From assembly GCA_003266105.1 (NCBI GenBank), contig MVAA01000091.1, positions 15,334 through 24,765 on the forward strand: a stretch of 9,432 nucleotides of DNA, written 5' to 3'. Below, in pieces: positions 1 to 6,660 of the stretch. Both the position numbers and the translations under genes were made by a program. Under the pieces are notes generated by a model. That model was not told the origin of the DNA. It searched no databases and worked only from the letters and a program-made list of their open reading frames with translations. Origin of the DNA: Methanosphaera sp. rholeuAM6 (GTDB lineage: Archaea; Methanobacteriota; Methanobacteria; Methanobacteriales; Methanobacteriaceae). Each line of letters begins with the position of its first letter. Position 1 is the stretch's first letter.

Positions 1-7
1 TAAAAGA

Positions 8-883
8 TTAATATAAATCTTTTTCCATATCAGCCATTCTTCTAAGTGATTCGGTACATGTTTCCATTTTCATACCAAGTTCTCGTTCTACTTTTTCAAC
101 ATTCAATGATGAATCTCTAGGTCTTGGTGCTTTTTGAACAAAAATTTCACTAGTTGTAGGATTTATCAGTGTATCATCCAAATCAAACGCATCAGCTATT
201 TTACGAGTAAAGTCAAAACGATTTATAGCATCATTTCCTGCTGTGTGGAATATGCCCTTTTTATCTTGTTTAGCAATTTCAAAAATAGCTTCTGCAGCAT
301 TATCAGCTAATGTTGGCGAATTAATTTGGTCGGTGACAATATTTATCTCTCGCTTATGTCTCAATTCATTAACTACCCAGCTGGTAAAGTTGGGTCTGGC
401 ACTGTGCCATCCATACAGTACACTAACTCTTGCAATAGCCCAGTTATCACTGTATTGTTGTAACTGCACTTCACCTTCATATTTGCTTTTTGCATAAATA
501 CCTTCAGGATTAACTGTTTCATCTTCCTTATAATATCCTCTTGCACCATCAAAAACAAAATCCGTTGAAACATAAATGATCTTAGCACCAATCTTTTCTG
601 CAGCCTTCGCAAGATAACCTGTTGCATCCCCGTTGATTTTGTAGGCAAGTTCCACTTCATCTTCACAAAGATCAACGTTTGTCATTGCAGCACAATGGAT
701 TAACACGTCAGGATTTTCACGTTCAACACTTTCAAAAACTTCTTTTTCATTAGTAACATCACATTTAACAGTATTTTCTTTAGGATTACTGTTATGTACC
801 AGTGTGAGTTCATCATTATCATTTGACACGGCAGCTAATCTTTCACCGAGCAGACCACTGCCTCCTGTAATAAAATATTTCAT
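8..883 (-). CDS. rmlD: dTDP-4-dehydrorhamnose reductase (RmlD)
   Basis: This cytoplasmic NAD(P)H-dependent enzyme catalyses the last step of dTDP-L-rhamnose synthesis, reducing dTDP-4-dehydro-L-rhamnose. The 291-residue protein is a complete extended-type short-chain dehydrogenase: the Rossmann glycine motif GGSGLLG is at residues 7-13, the STDFVFDG strand with the catalytic Thr at about 106-113, and the catalytic pair Tyr130/Lys134 in YAKSK. Length is normal for the family. The ATG start is secure because the first beta strand begins at residue 2 and an in-frame stop lies four codons upstream. There is no Shine-Dalgarno sequence in the 20 bases before it, so translation may be leaderless. 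It is divergent from the gene at 1047 and sits in the same region as rmlB and rmlA. A generic NAD-dependent epimerase/reductase is the alternative, but the RmlD reading is strong. Confidence 0.9.
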   Translation of the reverse strand: MKYFITGGSGLLGERLAAVSNDNDELTLVHNSNPKENTVKCDVTNEKEVFESVERENPDVLIHCAAMTNVDLCEDEVELAYKINGDATGYLAKAAEKIGAKIIYVSTDFVFDGARGYYKEDETVNPEGIYAKSKYEGEVQLQQYSDNWAIARVSVLYGWHSARPNFTSWVVNELRHKREINIVTDQINSPTLADNAAEAIFEIAKQDKKGIFHTAGNDAINRFDFTRKIADAFDLDDTLINPTTSEIFVQKAPRPRDSSLNVEKVERELGMKMETCTESLRRMADMEKDLY

Positions 884-932
884 ATTTATATATTATTAAT
901 TCAAAGTAATAATAATTTATTCAATCAACACA

Positions 933-951
933 TATGTCTGTTTTTGACATA
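933..951. repeat. Small inverted repeat in the divergent intergenic region
   Basis: TATGTC (933-938) and GACATA (946-951) form a perfect 6-base inverted repeat with a 7-base T-rich loop. It lies between the divergent starts of rmlD and the gene at 1047. The left arm overlaps the 8-base palindrome ACATATGT (930-937). It could be an operator or a small hairpin, or chance in AT-rich DNA. No function can be shown from sequence. Confidence 0.3.
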
Positions 952-1032
952 CTAATTATTTAAACGATTATTTTTAAAAAGAAATATGAAGAAAACAATA
1001 TCTTTTTATTTATTATATTTTCAGCTAATTGT

Positions 1033-1039
1033 GAGGATG
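1033..1039 (+). promoter_or_regulatory. Ribosome binding site that fixes a TTG start
   Basis: GAGGATG lies 7 bases upstream of the TTG at 1047-1049 (10 bases from the GAGG core). It matches the archaeal anti-Shine-Dalgarno core and is the reason for accepting a TTG start for the following gene. Confidence 0.6.
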
Positions 1040-1046
1040 ATTAAAA

Positions 1047-2162
1047 TTGAATAAAAGTGATATAACAAGGGATTATTATATGTTGCATGGACCATTGGCT
1101 AAAAAAGGTTATGACTGGTGGTGGCATTCATTTACAGCATATAATAAAAGAACAGGAGAAGCCAGGCCATTTTTTATTGAATACTTTGTTTGCAATCCTG
1201 CTTTGGCCGAAGAAAAACCTACTTTAGGACAATTGAAAGAGAATATACAACTCGGTAAAAAACCATCTTACTGCATGATAATGGCGGGGACTTGGGGAAA
1301 AAATCCAAAACAAATTCATAACTTCTATTCAATGAAAGATTTCCATTGTCCTGATAATAAATTGGATATAACAGTAGGAGATTGCACATTAACTGAAACA
1401 CACATGTCCGGTTATTCTAAAGTATCATTACAGGAAGCAAAAGAACATCCGGAATACATGTCTGATGCTGGAGAAATACGATGGGATTTAGAAATTGATA
1501 AACAGATAACATTCAATGTTGGTTATGGTGCAAGTAAATTATTCAGAAAACTGAATTCATTTGAGATGTTTTGGCACGCTGAAGGTATAAAAACACAGTA
1601 TAAAGGTACAGTATACTATGATGGTGAGGAATACGAAGTCATTCCGGAAAAATCATATGGATATGCAGACAAAAACTGGGGAGGAGACTTCACCAGTCCA
1701 TGGTTATGGATATCATCATGTAACATTACAAGTTTAGTCACTGGAGAGAAACTTGAAAACTCAGCTTTTGAAGCTGGTGGTGGAAAGCCTAAGGCTTTTG
1801 GAATAGAAATTCCTAGAAAACTGTTGATTGGTTTCTATTATGAGGGTAAAATGTATGAATATAACTTTGCAAGATTTTGGAATCTGGTAAAAATTGATTT
1901 TGATTTCGAGGAGGGTGAAGAAGTTCATACATGGAAAGTTAATGCATCAAATAAGAATTCACGCATAGAACTTGTATTACACTGTAAACGTGATGAAATG
2001 CTGCTGATTAATTATGAGGCACCAAACGGTAAAAAATTACATAACAGGTTGTGGAATGGTGGAAACGGTTTTGGTGAACTTAAATTATATAAAAAGGACG
2101 GAACTCTTATCGATCACGTAAAACTTGAAAATACCGGATGTGAATATGGTGAATACTGTTAA
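1047..2162 (+). CDS. Tocopherol cyclase-like family protein, function unknown
   Basis: I cannot assign a reaction. The 371-residue protein resembles the tocopherol cyclase-like family (a lipocalin-like double beta-barrel fold) through the YADKNWGGDFTSPWLW segment at residues 206-221, which is like the family's Y-A-E-K-N-W-G signature, and through the N-terminal DWWWHSFTAYNKRTGE stretch (24-39). It is very rich in tryptophan (12 residues) and has eight cysteines, including two in the last seven residues (CEYGEYC). It has no signal peptide and no membrane helix, so it is probably cytoplasmic. The TTG start is supported by GAGG 10 bases upstream. It sits alone between divergent rmlD and its own oligo-T terminator before rmlB, so a link to rhamnose or lipid-linked sugars is only suggested by position. 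From memory, similar proteins occur in gut Firmicutes, so transfer is possible. Methanogens do not make tocopherol, so the family name should not be read as the activity. Confidence 0.7.
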   Translation: MNKSDITRDYYMLHGPLAKKGYDWWWHSFTAYNKRTGEARPFFIEYFVCNPALAEEKPTLGQLKENIQLGKKPSYCMIMAGTWGKNPKQIHNFYSMKDFHCPDNKLDITVGDCTLTETHMSGYSKVSLQEAKEHPEYMSDAGEIRWDLEIDKQITFNVGYGASKLFRKLNSFEMFWHAEGIKTQYKGTVYYDGEEYEVIPEKSYGYADKNWGGDFTSPWLWISSCNITSLVTGEKLENSAFEAGGGKPKAFGIEIPRKLLIGFYYEGKMYEYNFARFWNLVKIDFDFEEGEEVHTWKVNASNKNSRIELVLHCKRDEMLLINYEAPNGKKLHNRLWNGGNGFGELKLYKKDGTLIDHVKLENTGCEYGEYC

Positions 2163-2210
2163 CACCCTTTCACTATAAGTATTGTATCGAATAATCTTTA
2201 AACAGTTAAC

Positions 2211-2234
2211 TTTTTTTTTACAATAATTTTTTTT
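2211..2234 (+). terminator. Tandem oligo-T terminator
   Basis: Runs of nine T (2211-2219) and eight T (2227-2234) follow the stop codon of the preceding gene by about 50 bases. Oligo-T tracts are the usual intrinsic termination signal in archaea. They separate this gene from rmlB. Confidence 0.6.
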
Positions 2235-2289
2235 ATCAATAAATTTTAATAAAATTAGAAATAAATCTAAATATAACTACAATAATGCT

Positions 2290-2306
2290 ATATAAACATA
2301 GGGTGA
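2290..2306 (+). promoter_or_regulatory. rmlB promoter and ribosome binding site region
   Basis: TATATAAA at 2290-2297 is a good TATA box, but its position would put transcription start near 2320, at an internal ATG. A weaker box, AAATATAAC at 2269-2277, would give a start near 2298 and a short leader carrying GGTGA (2302-2306), five bases before the TTG at 2312. The two layouts imply different protein starts. Confidence 0.4.
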
Positions 2307-2311
2307 TTATT

Positions 2312-3265
2312 TTGAAAATTATGATAACTGGTGGGGCCGGTTTTATAGGCTCTAACTTTGTTCATTACGTTGCTAACAAATATGATGATTATGATATTAC
2401 AGTACTGGATAAGTTAACTTACGCAGGAGATATGGAAAATCTTAATGGATTGGACAATATTAACTTTATTAAAGGGGATATTGCAGATGAAAAAGCAGCA
2501 TCCGAAGCAATGAAAGATGCAGATTATGTTGTTAATTTTGCTGCCGAAACTCACGTGGATAAATCTATCACGGATCCTGCATCATTTGTCAAATCCGATG
2601 TTCTTGGAACACAGAATCTTCTTGAACTTGTAAGAAAGTTTGATGTAGAAAAATATATTCAAATATCTACGGATGAAGTATACGGCAGCATACTTGAAGG
2701 TTCATTTAAGGAAACTGATAACATAGATCCGTCCAGTCCATATTCAGCCAGTAAAGCTGGTGGAGATTTACTGGTAAACGCGTATTATAAGACATATGAT
2801 GTACCTGTTATGATTACACGCAGCAGTAACAATTTTGGTCCAAGACAGTTTCCGGAAAAATTAATACCACTATTTATTCTCAAAGCATTGCATGATGAGA
2901 AACTACCGGTTTATGGGGATGGAAAAAATGTTCGTGACTGGATTTACGTAGAAGACAACTGTGCTGGAGTAGATACTGTATTGCATAAGGGTAAAATTGG
3001 TGAAGTATATAACATTGGTGGTGGAAATGAGAAAAACAATCTTGAAATCACTAAACTCATACTTGAAAAGCTTGGTAAACCTGAAACACTCATTCAGCAT
3101 GTGGAAGACCGTTTAGGTCACGACAGAAGATATTCACTTGATGCAACAAAAACCAAAAAACTCGGATGGCAACCACAGTGGACATTTGAAGATGCCATGG
3201 AAAAAACCGTTAACTGGTATAAGGATAATTGTGAACGGTTATATAAAGCAACAAAAACATTGTGA
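2312..3265 (+). CDS. rmlB: dTDP-glucose 4,6-dehydratase (RmlB)
   Basis: RmlB converts dTDP-D-glucose to dTDP-4-dehydro-6-deoxy-D-glucose using bound NAD, the second step of dTDP-rhamnose synthesis. With the TTG start chosen here the protein has 317 residues, normal for the family. It shows GGAGFIG at 7-13, the dehydratase triad Thr120-Asp121-Glu122 in STDEVYG, the catalytic Tyr144/Lys148 in SPYSASK, and the substrate-binding RSSNNFGPRQFPEKLIP stretch. The open frame extends to an ATG at 2285, but that adds nine unlikely residues and no binding site precedes it. GGTGA at 2302-2306 supports TTG 2312; a leaderless start at ATG 2321 would give MITGGAGFIG and remains possible. It is flanked by oligo-T signals on both sides, so it is probably transcribed alone. 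Confidence 0.95.
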   Translation: MKIMITGGAGFIGSNFVHYVANKYDDYDITVLDKLTYAGDMENLNGLDNINFIKGDIADEKAASEAMKDADYVVNFAAETHVDKSITDPASFVKSDVLGTQNLLELVRKFDVEKYIQISTDEVYGSILEGSFKETDNIDPSSPYSASKAGGDLLVNAYYKTYDVPVMITRSSNNFGPRQFPEKLIPLFILKALHDEKLPVYGDGKNVRDWIYVEDNCAGVDTVLHKGKIGEVYNIGGGNEKNNLEITKLILEKLGKPETLIQHVEDRLGHDRRYSLDATKTKKLGWQPQWTFEDAMEKTVNWYKDNCERLYKATKTL

Positions 3266-3288
3266 AGTTATAATTTTCTAATCTCCCA

Positions 3289-3321
3289 TTTTTATTTTTG
3301 GACTTCGTTTAACTGTTTTTT
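3289..3321 (+). terminator. U-rich terminator after rmlB
   Basis: T5 (3289-3293), T5 (3295-3299) and T6 (3316-3321) follow the rmlB stop by 24-55 bases. This fits archaeal oligo-T termination and separates rmlB from rmlA. Confidence 0.45.
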
Positions 3322-3328
3322 AAAAAAA

Positions 3329-3337
3329 TTTATATTA
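3329..3337 (+). promoter_or_regulatory. Probable TATA box of the rmlA-galU operon
   Basis: TTTATATTA matches the archaeal TATA consensus well. With the usual spacing of about 26 bases, transcription would start near 3358-3360 and give a leader of roughly 60 bases before rmlA. Confidence 0.45.
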
Positions 3338-3355
3338 TTTTAAAAATAAAAGTAT

Positions 3356-3411
3356 ACCTATAATAGAAGAATTATACGAATTATCCTTGGGATAAAAATT
3401 AGATTATAGGT
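3356..3411 (+). promoter_or_regulatory. Nested inverted repeat covering the rmlA ribosome binding site
   Basis: ACCTATAAT (3356-3364) is perfectly complementary to ATTATAGGT (3403-3411). Inside this 9-base stem lies a second inverted repeat, TTATCC (3381-3386) with GGATAA (3390-3395) around a 3-base loop. The right outer arm contains AGGT of the ribosome binding site AGGTGA (3408-3413), so an RNA fold would hide it. If transcription starts near 3358 the outer stem loses two or three base pairs. Regulation is an inference. Confidence 0.4.
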
Positions 3412-3420
3412 GATTTTCAC

Positions 3421-4488
3421 ATGAAAGGTGTTATTTTATCTGGTGGTCATGGTACTAGACTCAGGCCTTTGACTCATACAGGTCCTAAACAGTTGATTCC
3501 TATTGCTAACAAGCCAGTTATTGATTATGCTATAGAAGATTTACGTGATGCTGGTATCACAGATATAGGTATCATTCTTGGAACCAACATGCCTAATAAG
3601 ATTAAGGATGCTTTAGGGGATGGTTCAAAGTTTGGCGTAAATATCACATACATTATGCAGGGTGAACCTAAAGGATTGGCTCATGCAGCAAAAACTGCTC
3701 AAGAGTTTGTTGACGGAGATTCCTTTGTAATGTATCTTGGAGACAATATCTTAAAATCAGGAATTGAAGAGTTTGTCAGCGGTTTTGATGAGTCCGATTT
3801 TGCTTCTCGTTTACTTTTACAGGAAGTTGCAGATCCACGACAGTTTGGTGTTGCGGAATTGAATGACGAGGGTAAAATCATTAATCTTGTTGAAAAACCT
3901 GAACATCCAAAAAGTAATCTTGCACTGGTAGGTATTTACCTGTTCAAAAATTCCATATTCGATGCCATTGAAAAAATTAAGCCTTCATGGAGAGATGAGT
4001 TAGAAATTACCGATGCTATTCAACAATTAATTGATGACGGTTTCAATGTAGATTCTTTCGTTGTTGAGGGCTGGTGGAAGGATACTGGAAAACCCGAAGA
4101 TGTTCTTGATGCAAATCAGTTAATTCTTGAAACGATTAAAACAGATATACAGGGTACTCTGGAGGATGATGTTAAGATTAAGGGAAGAGTAGTCATTGGT
4201 AAAAACACAGTTGTTAAGTCTGGTTCTGTTATTAAAGGTCCTGCAATTATTGGTGAAAACTGTGAAATTAAAGGATATGTCGGACCGTACACGTCCATTG
4301 GTGACAACACCAAACTAATAGAGTCAGAGATAGATTCGTCAATTATTATTGGAAATTCAATCATCAAATCAGATAAACGTATAACTGAAAGTTTGTTAGG
4401 TTTAAACTCAAAAATTATATCTGATGATGACAAATACCCAAAAGGTCGAAGTTTTGTTATAGGAGAAAATTCAATAGTAAAATTATAG
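3421..4488 (+). CDS. rmlA: Glucose-1-phosphate thymidylyltransferase, long form (RmlA)
   Basis: This enzyme joins glucose-1-phosphate and dTTP to give dTDP-glucose and pyrophosphate, the entry step to dTDP-rhamnose. The N-terminal nucleotidyltransferase domain (about 1-240) has GGHGTRLRP at 8-16, Lys23 in GPKQL, the metal-binding Asp108 in YLGDN, EKP at 158-160 and a second Asp221 in WWKDTGKPED. Residues about 243-355 form hexapeptide repeats of a left-handed beta helix (VVIGKNT, AIIGENC, TSIGDNT). The 355-residue length is that of the StrD-like/archaeal long form, not the 290-residue bacterial RmlA. The beta-helix has no clear acetyltransferase motif. The ATG is preceded by AGGTGA seven bases upstream. 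galU follows after 11 bases. Sugar or nucleotide preference (dTTP against UTP) cannot be settled from motifs alone, but rmlB and rmlD nearby favour dTTP. Confidence 0.88.
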   Translation: MKGVILSGGHGTRLRPLTHTGPKQLIPIANKPVIDYAIEDLRDAGITDIGIILGTNMPNKIKDALGDGSKFGVNITYIMQGEPKGLAHAAKTAQEFVDGDSFVMYLGDNILKSGIEEFVSGFDESDFASRLLLQEVADPRQFGVAELNDEGKIINLVEKPEHPKSNLALVGIYLFKNSIFDAIEKIKPSWRDELEITDAIQQLIDDGFNVDSFVVEGWWKDTGKPEDVLDANQLILETIKTDIQGTLEDDVKIKGRVVIGKNTVVKSGSVIKGPAIIGENCEIKGYVGPYTSIGDNTKLIESEIDSSIIIGNSIIKSDKRITESLLGLNSKIISDDDKYPKGRSFVIGENSIVKL

Positions 4489-4499
4489 GAGATTAAATA

Positions 4500-5351
4500 A
4501 TGAAAGCAGTAATTCCGGCAGCAGGTTTAGGTACAAGATTCCTTCCTGCTACAAAAGCTCAACCAAAGGAAATGTTACCAGTCTTTAATAAGCCTACAAT
4601 ACAGTACGTTGTCGAAGAAGCGGTGAATTCTGGTATTGATGATATTATAATTATCACAGGTAAAGGAAAAAGGCCAATTGAGGATCATTTTGATAAATCT
4701 TTCGAATTGGAACATAATCTTGAACAAAAAGGAAAAATAGATTATTTGAATGAGGTACAGGCAATTTCTAACATGGCTGACATATTTTATGTACGTCAAA
4801 AGAAACAGAATGGTCTTGGTGATGCAATAAGTTGTGCAAAAAAACATATAGGCAATGAACCTTTCGCAGTATTGTTGGGAGATACAATCACCTACTCAGA
4901 TACGCCATGCACTAAACAACTGATAAACGTTCATAAAAAGTATGGCGGTTCAGTTATAGCAATAGAAGAATTACCTGAAAGAAAAATTGAACGCTATGGA
5001 ATAGTCGATGGTACACAAGTGGAAGACAATATTTTTAAAGTGAATAATCTTGTTGAAAAACCAAAACTTGAAGATGCACCATCAAATCTGGGAATTACAG
5101 GCCGTTATATTCTTACACCGGACATATTCGATAAACTTGACACAATAGAAGCCGGTGTAGGTGGAGAAATACAGCTTACCGATGCAATCAATGAACAGGA
5201 CAATGTTTATGCCACTACATTTGAAGGAACTATTTATGATATTGGAAATACAATGGAATGGCTGAAAAGTTCTATAGATATGGCATTAACTCATGATGAA
5301 GCAAGAGATGAAATATTGGATTACATTAAGCAGAAAGTTAATGAATTCTAA
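4500..5351 (+). CDS. galU: UTP--glucose-1-phosphate uridylyltransferase (GalU-like)
   Basis: The product makes UDP-glucose from UTP and glucose-1-phosphate for glycan and other UDP-sugar pathways. The 283-residue protein carries the nucleotidyltransferase signature AAGLGTRFLP at 7-16, Lys23 in AQPKEMLP, RQKKQNGLGDAI at 99-110, which is the GalU-type uridine-binding stretch, LLGDT with metal-binding Asp128, VEKP at 185-188, GGEIQLTDA at 221-229 and YDIGN at 246-250. These are GalU features and differ from the RmlA next door, so the tandem pair is paralogous in fold but distinct in subgroup. The ribosome binding site TAGGAG overlaps the stop codon of rmlA, showing close translational linkage in one operon. 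It is convergent with hacA. Confidence 0.92.
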   Translation: MKAVIPAAGLGTRFLPATKAQPKEMLPVFNKPTIQYVVEEAVNSGIDDIIIITGKGKRPIEDHFDKSFELEHNLEQKGKIDYLNEVQAISNMADIFYVRQKKQNGLGDAISCAKKHIGNEPFAVLLGDTITYSDTPCTKQLINVHKKYGGSVIAIEELPERKIERYGIVDGTQVEDNIFKVNNLVEKPKLEDAPSNLGITGRYILTPDIFDKLDTIEAGVGGEIQLTDAINEQDNVYATTFEGTIYDIGNTMEWLKSSIDMALTHDEARDEILDYIKQKVNEF

Positions 5352-5362
5352 CTTCCACACCA

Positions 5363-5394
5363 TTTTTTTACTATTTTTACAAAAAAAAATTTTT
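5363..5394. terminator. Two-way terminator between convergent galU and hacA
   Basis: The 53-base gap has T7 (5363-5369) for the plus strand and A9 (5381-5389) that reads as T9 on the minus strand, just after the hacA stop. A further A9T5 junction makes it partly palindromic. This compact layout can end both transcripts. Confidence 0.55.
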
Positions 5395-5404
5395 AAAAAG
5401 AGAA

Positions 5405-6652
5405 TTAAATATTTGAAGGGTCAGTGATTTCTCCGGTTATTGAAGAAGCAGCAACAACTGCCGGGTTTGATAGGTAAACATATGATTTTGCACTACCCAT
5501 ACGTCCCAGGAAGTTTCTGTTGGTTGTTGAGATACAGGTCATGTTATCGGTCATTACACCCATATGTGCACCTAAACAAGGTCCACAACCAGGATTGCAT
5601 ACAATAGCATTTGATTCAAGGAATATCTGGATTAATCCATTGTTTATTGCTTCCTGATAAATTTTACGTGATGCAGGAAATACCAGTAACTGAACATCCT
5701 CATGAACTTTATGTCCTTCAAGAATCTCTGCTGCCTGCTGCAAATCTTCATATCGGCCGTTGGTACATGAGCCCAGAACTGCCTGATTTATGGTAGTTCC
5801 CGCTACTTTATCCACATCTTCAACGTTATCCACGTTATGTGGACAAGCAACCTGTGGCCTCAAATCATCAACATCAAAGTCATAAACTTTTTCATACTCG
5901 GCATCTTTATCAGGAGTGGTAACGGTATAGTCTTTAATTCCCCTTTGAGCCAGGTATTCCTTTGTACTTTTGTTCGGTACCATAATCCCGTTCTTTGCAC
6001 CGCATTCAATAACCATGTTTGTCATTGTCATCCGGGCATCAACGGATAAGTTATCAATAGTGTTTCCATGAAATTCCAGACTTTTATATGTTCCACCGTA
6101 TGAACCCAATGTCTTTATGATATTCAGAATTAAATCTTTAGAATAAACATTTTTCTGTAATGTACCATTTACATTAATCTTCAACGTTTCCGGAACATTG
6201 AACCAGGTTTTACCCGTTGCATATACCATTGCAAGGTCGGTAGCTCCCAGACCTGTTGAAAATGCTCCAAAAGCACCATATGTGCACGTATGTGAATCTG
6301 CACCAACAATTACCGTGGATGGCTTGACGTGTCCCTCTTGTGGCAATACCTGGTGACAAATGCCTTCTCCCTGTTTGTAAATATGTTTTATTCCCTGTTT
6401 TTTAGCAAAGTCACGCACCACTTCTTGAAACTCTGCAGAACCCATAGTATTTGCAGGCACATTATGGTCAAAGACCAGTACAATCTTTTCAGGATCCCAG
6501 ACTTTTTCAGCAATTTGTTCAAAAACTTTGATTGTTGGAGGACTTGTTCCATCATGGCTCATGGCGACATCGATATCTGCATTAACAGTATCTCCAGGAC
6601 TTACTTCCTCCCTGTTTGAAGCTTTGGCTAAAATCTTTTCACTTATGTTCAT
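5405..6652 (-). CDS. hacA: Homoaconitase large subunit (HacA; LeuC family)
   Basis: This is an aconitase-family large subunit that binds a [4Fe-4S] cluster and, with a small subunit, converts homocitrate to homoisocitrate by dehydration and rehydration. The three cluster cysteines are visible: Cys296 in GSCTNGR and Cys356/Cys359 in NPGCGPCLG. Other family marks are GADSHTCTYGAFGAFSTGLGATD (117-139) and NRNFLGRMG (378-386). At 415 residues it has the length of the archaeal two-subunit type. Leucine-pathway isopropylmalate isomerase (LeuC) has the same motifs; the homoaconitase call rests mainly on the operon with aksA, whose stop is eight bases upstream. The ATG has only a weak binding site, within GATGATGG at the end of aksA, which suggests coupled translation. 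The small subunit HacB is absent from the window, as is common in methanogens. Confidence 0.8.
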   Translation of the reverse strand: MNISEKILAKASNREEVSPGDTVNADIDVAMSHDGTSPPTIKVFEQIAEKVWDPEKIVLVFDHNVPANTMGSAEFQEVVRDFAKKQGIKHIYKQGEGICHQVLPQEGHVKPSTVIVGADSHTCTYGAFGAFSTGLGATDLAMVYATGKTWFNVPETLKINVNGTLQKNVYSKDLILNIIKTLGSYGGTYKSLEFHGNTIDNLSVDARMTMTNMVIECGAKNGIMVPNKSTKEYLAQRGIKDYTVTTPDKDAEYEKVYDFDVDDLRPQVACPHNVDNVEDVDKVAGTTINQAVLGSCTNGRYEDLQQAAEILEGHKVHEDVQLLVFPASRKIYQEAINNGLIQIFLESNAIVCNPGCGPCLGAHMGVMTDNMTCISTTNRNFLGRMGSAKSYVYLSNPAVVAASSITGEITDPSNI

Positions 6653-6660
6653 TTAAACCA

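Noticed and set aside
243..675. Open frames of 84 and 100 residues overlapping rmlD (plus strand 243-497, minus strand 373-675)
   Set aside because: Both lie inside rmlD in other frames, have no recognisable motif or binding site, and rmlD is intact and well conserved.
4116..4433. Minus-strand open frame of 105 residues inside rmlA
   Set aside because: It mirrors the hexapeptide repeats of rmlA in reverse; no start site or family resemblance.
5611..6619. Plus-strand open frames antisense to hacA (61, 70 and 96 residues)
   Set aside because: Low-complexity translations with no domain and no start signals; the opposite strand carries the complete hacA gene with all cluster cysteines.
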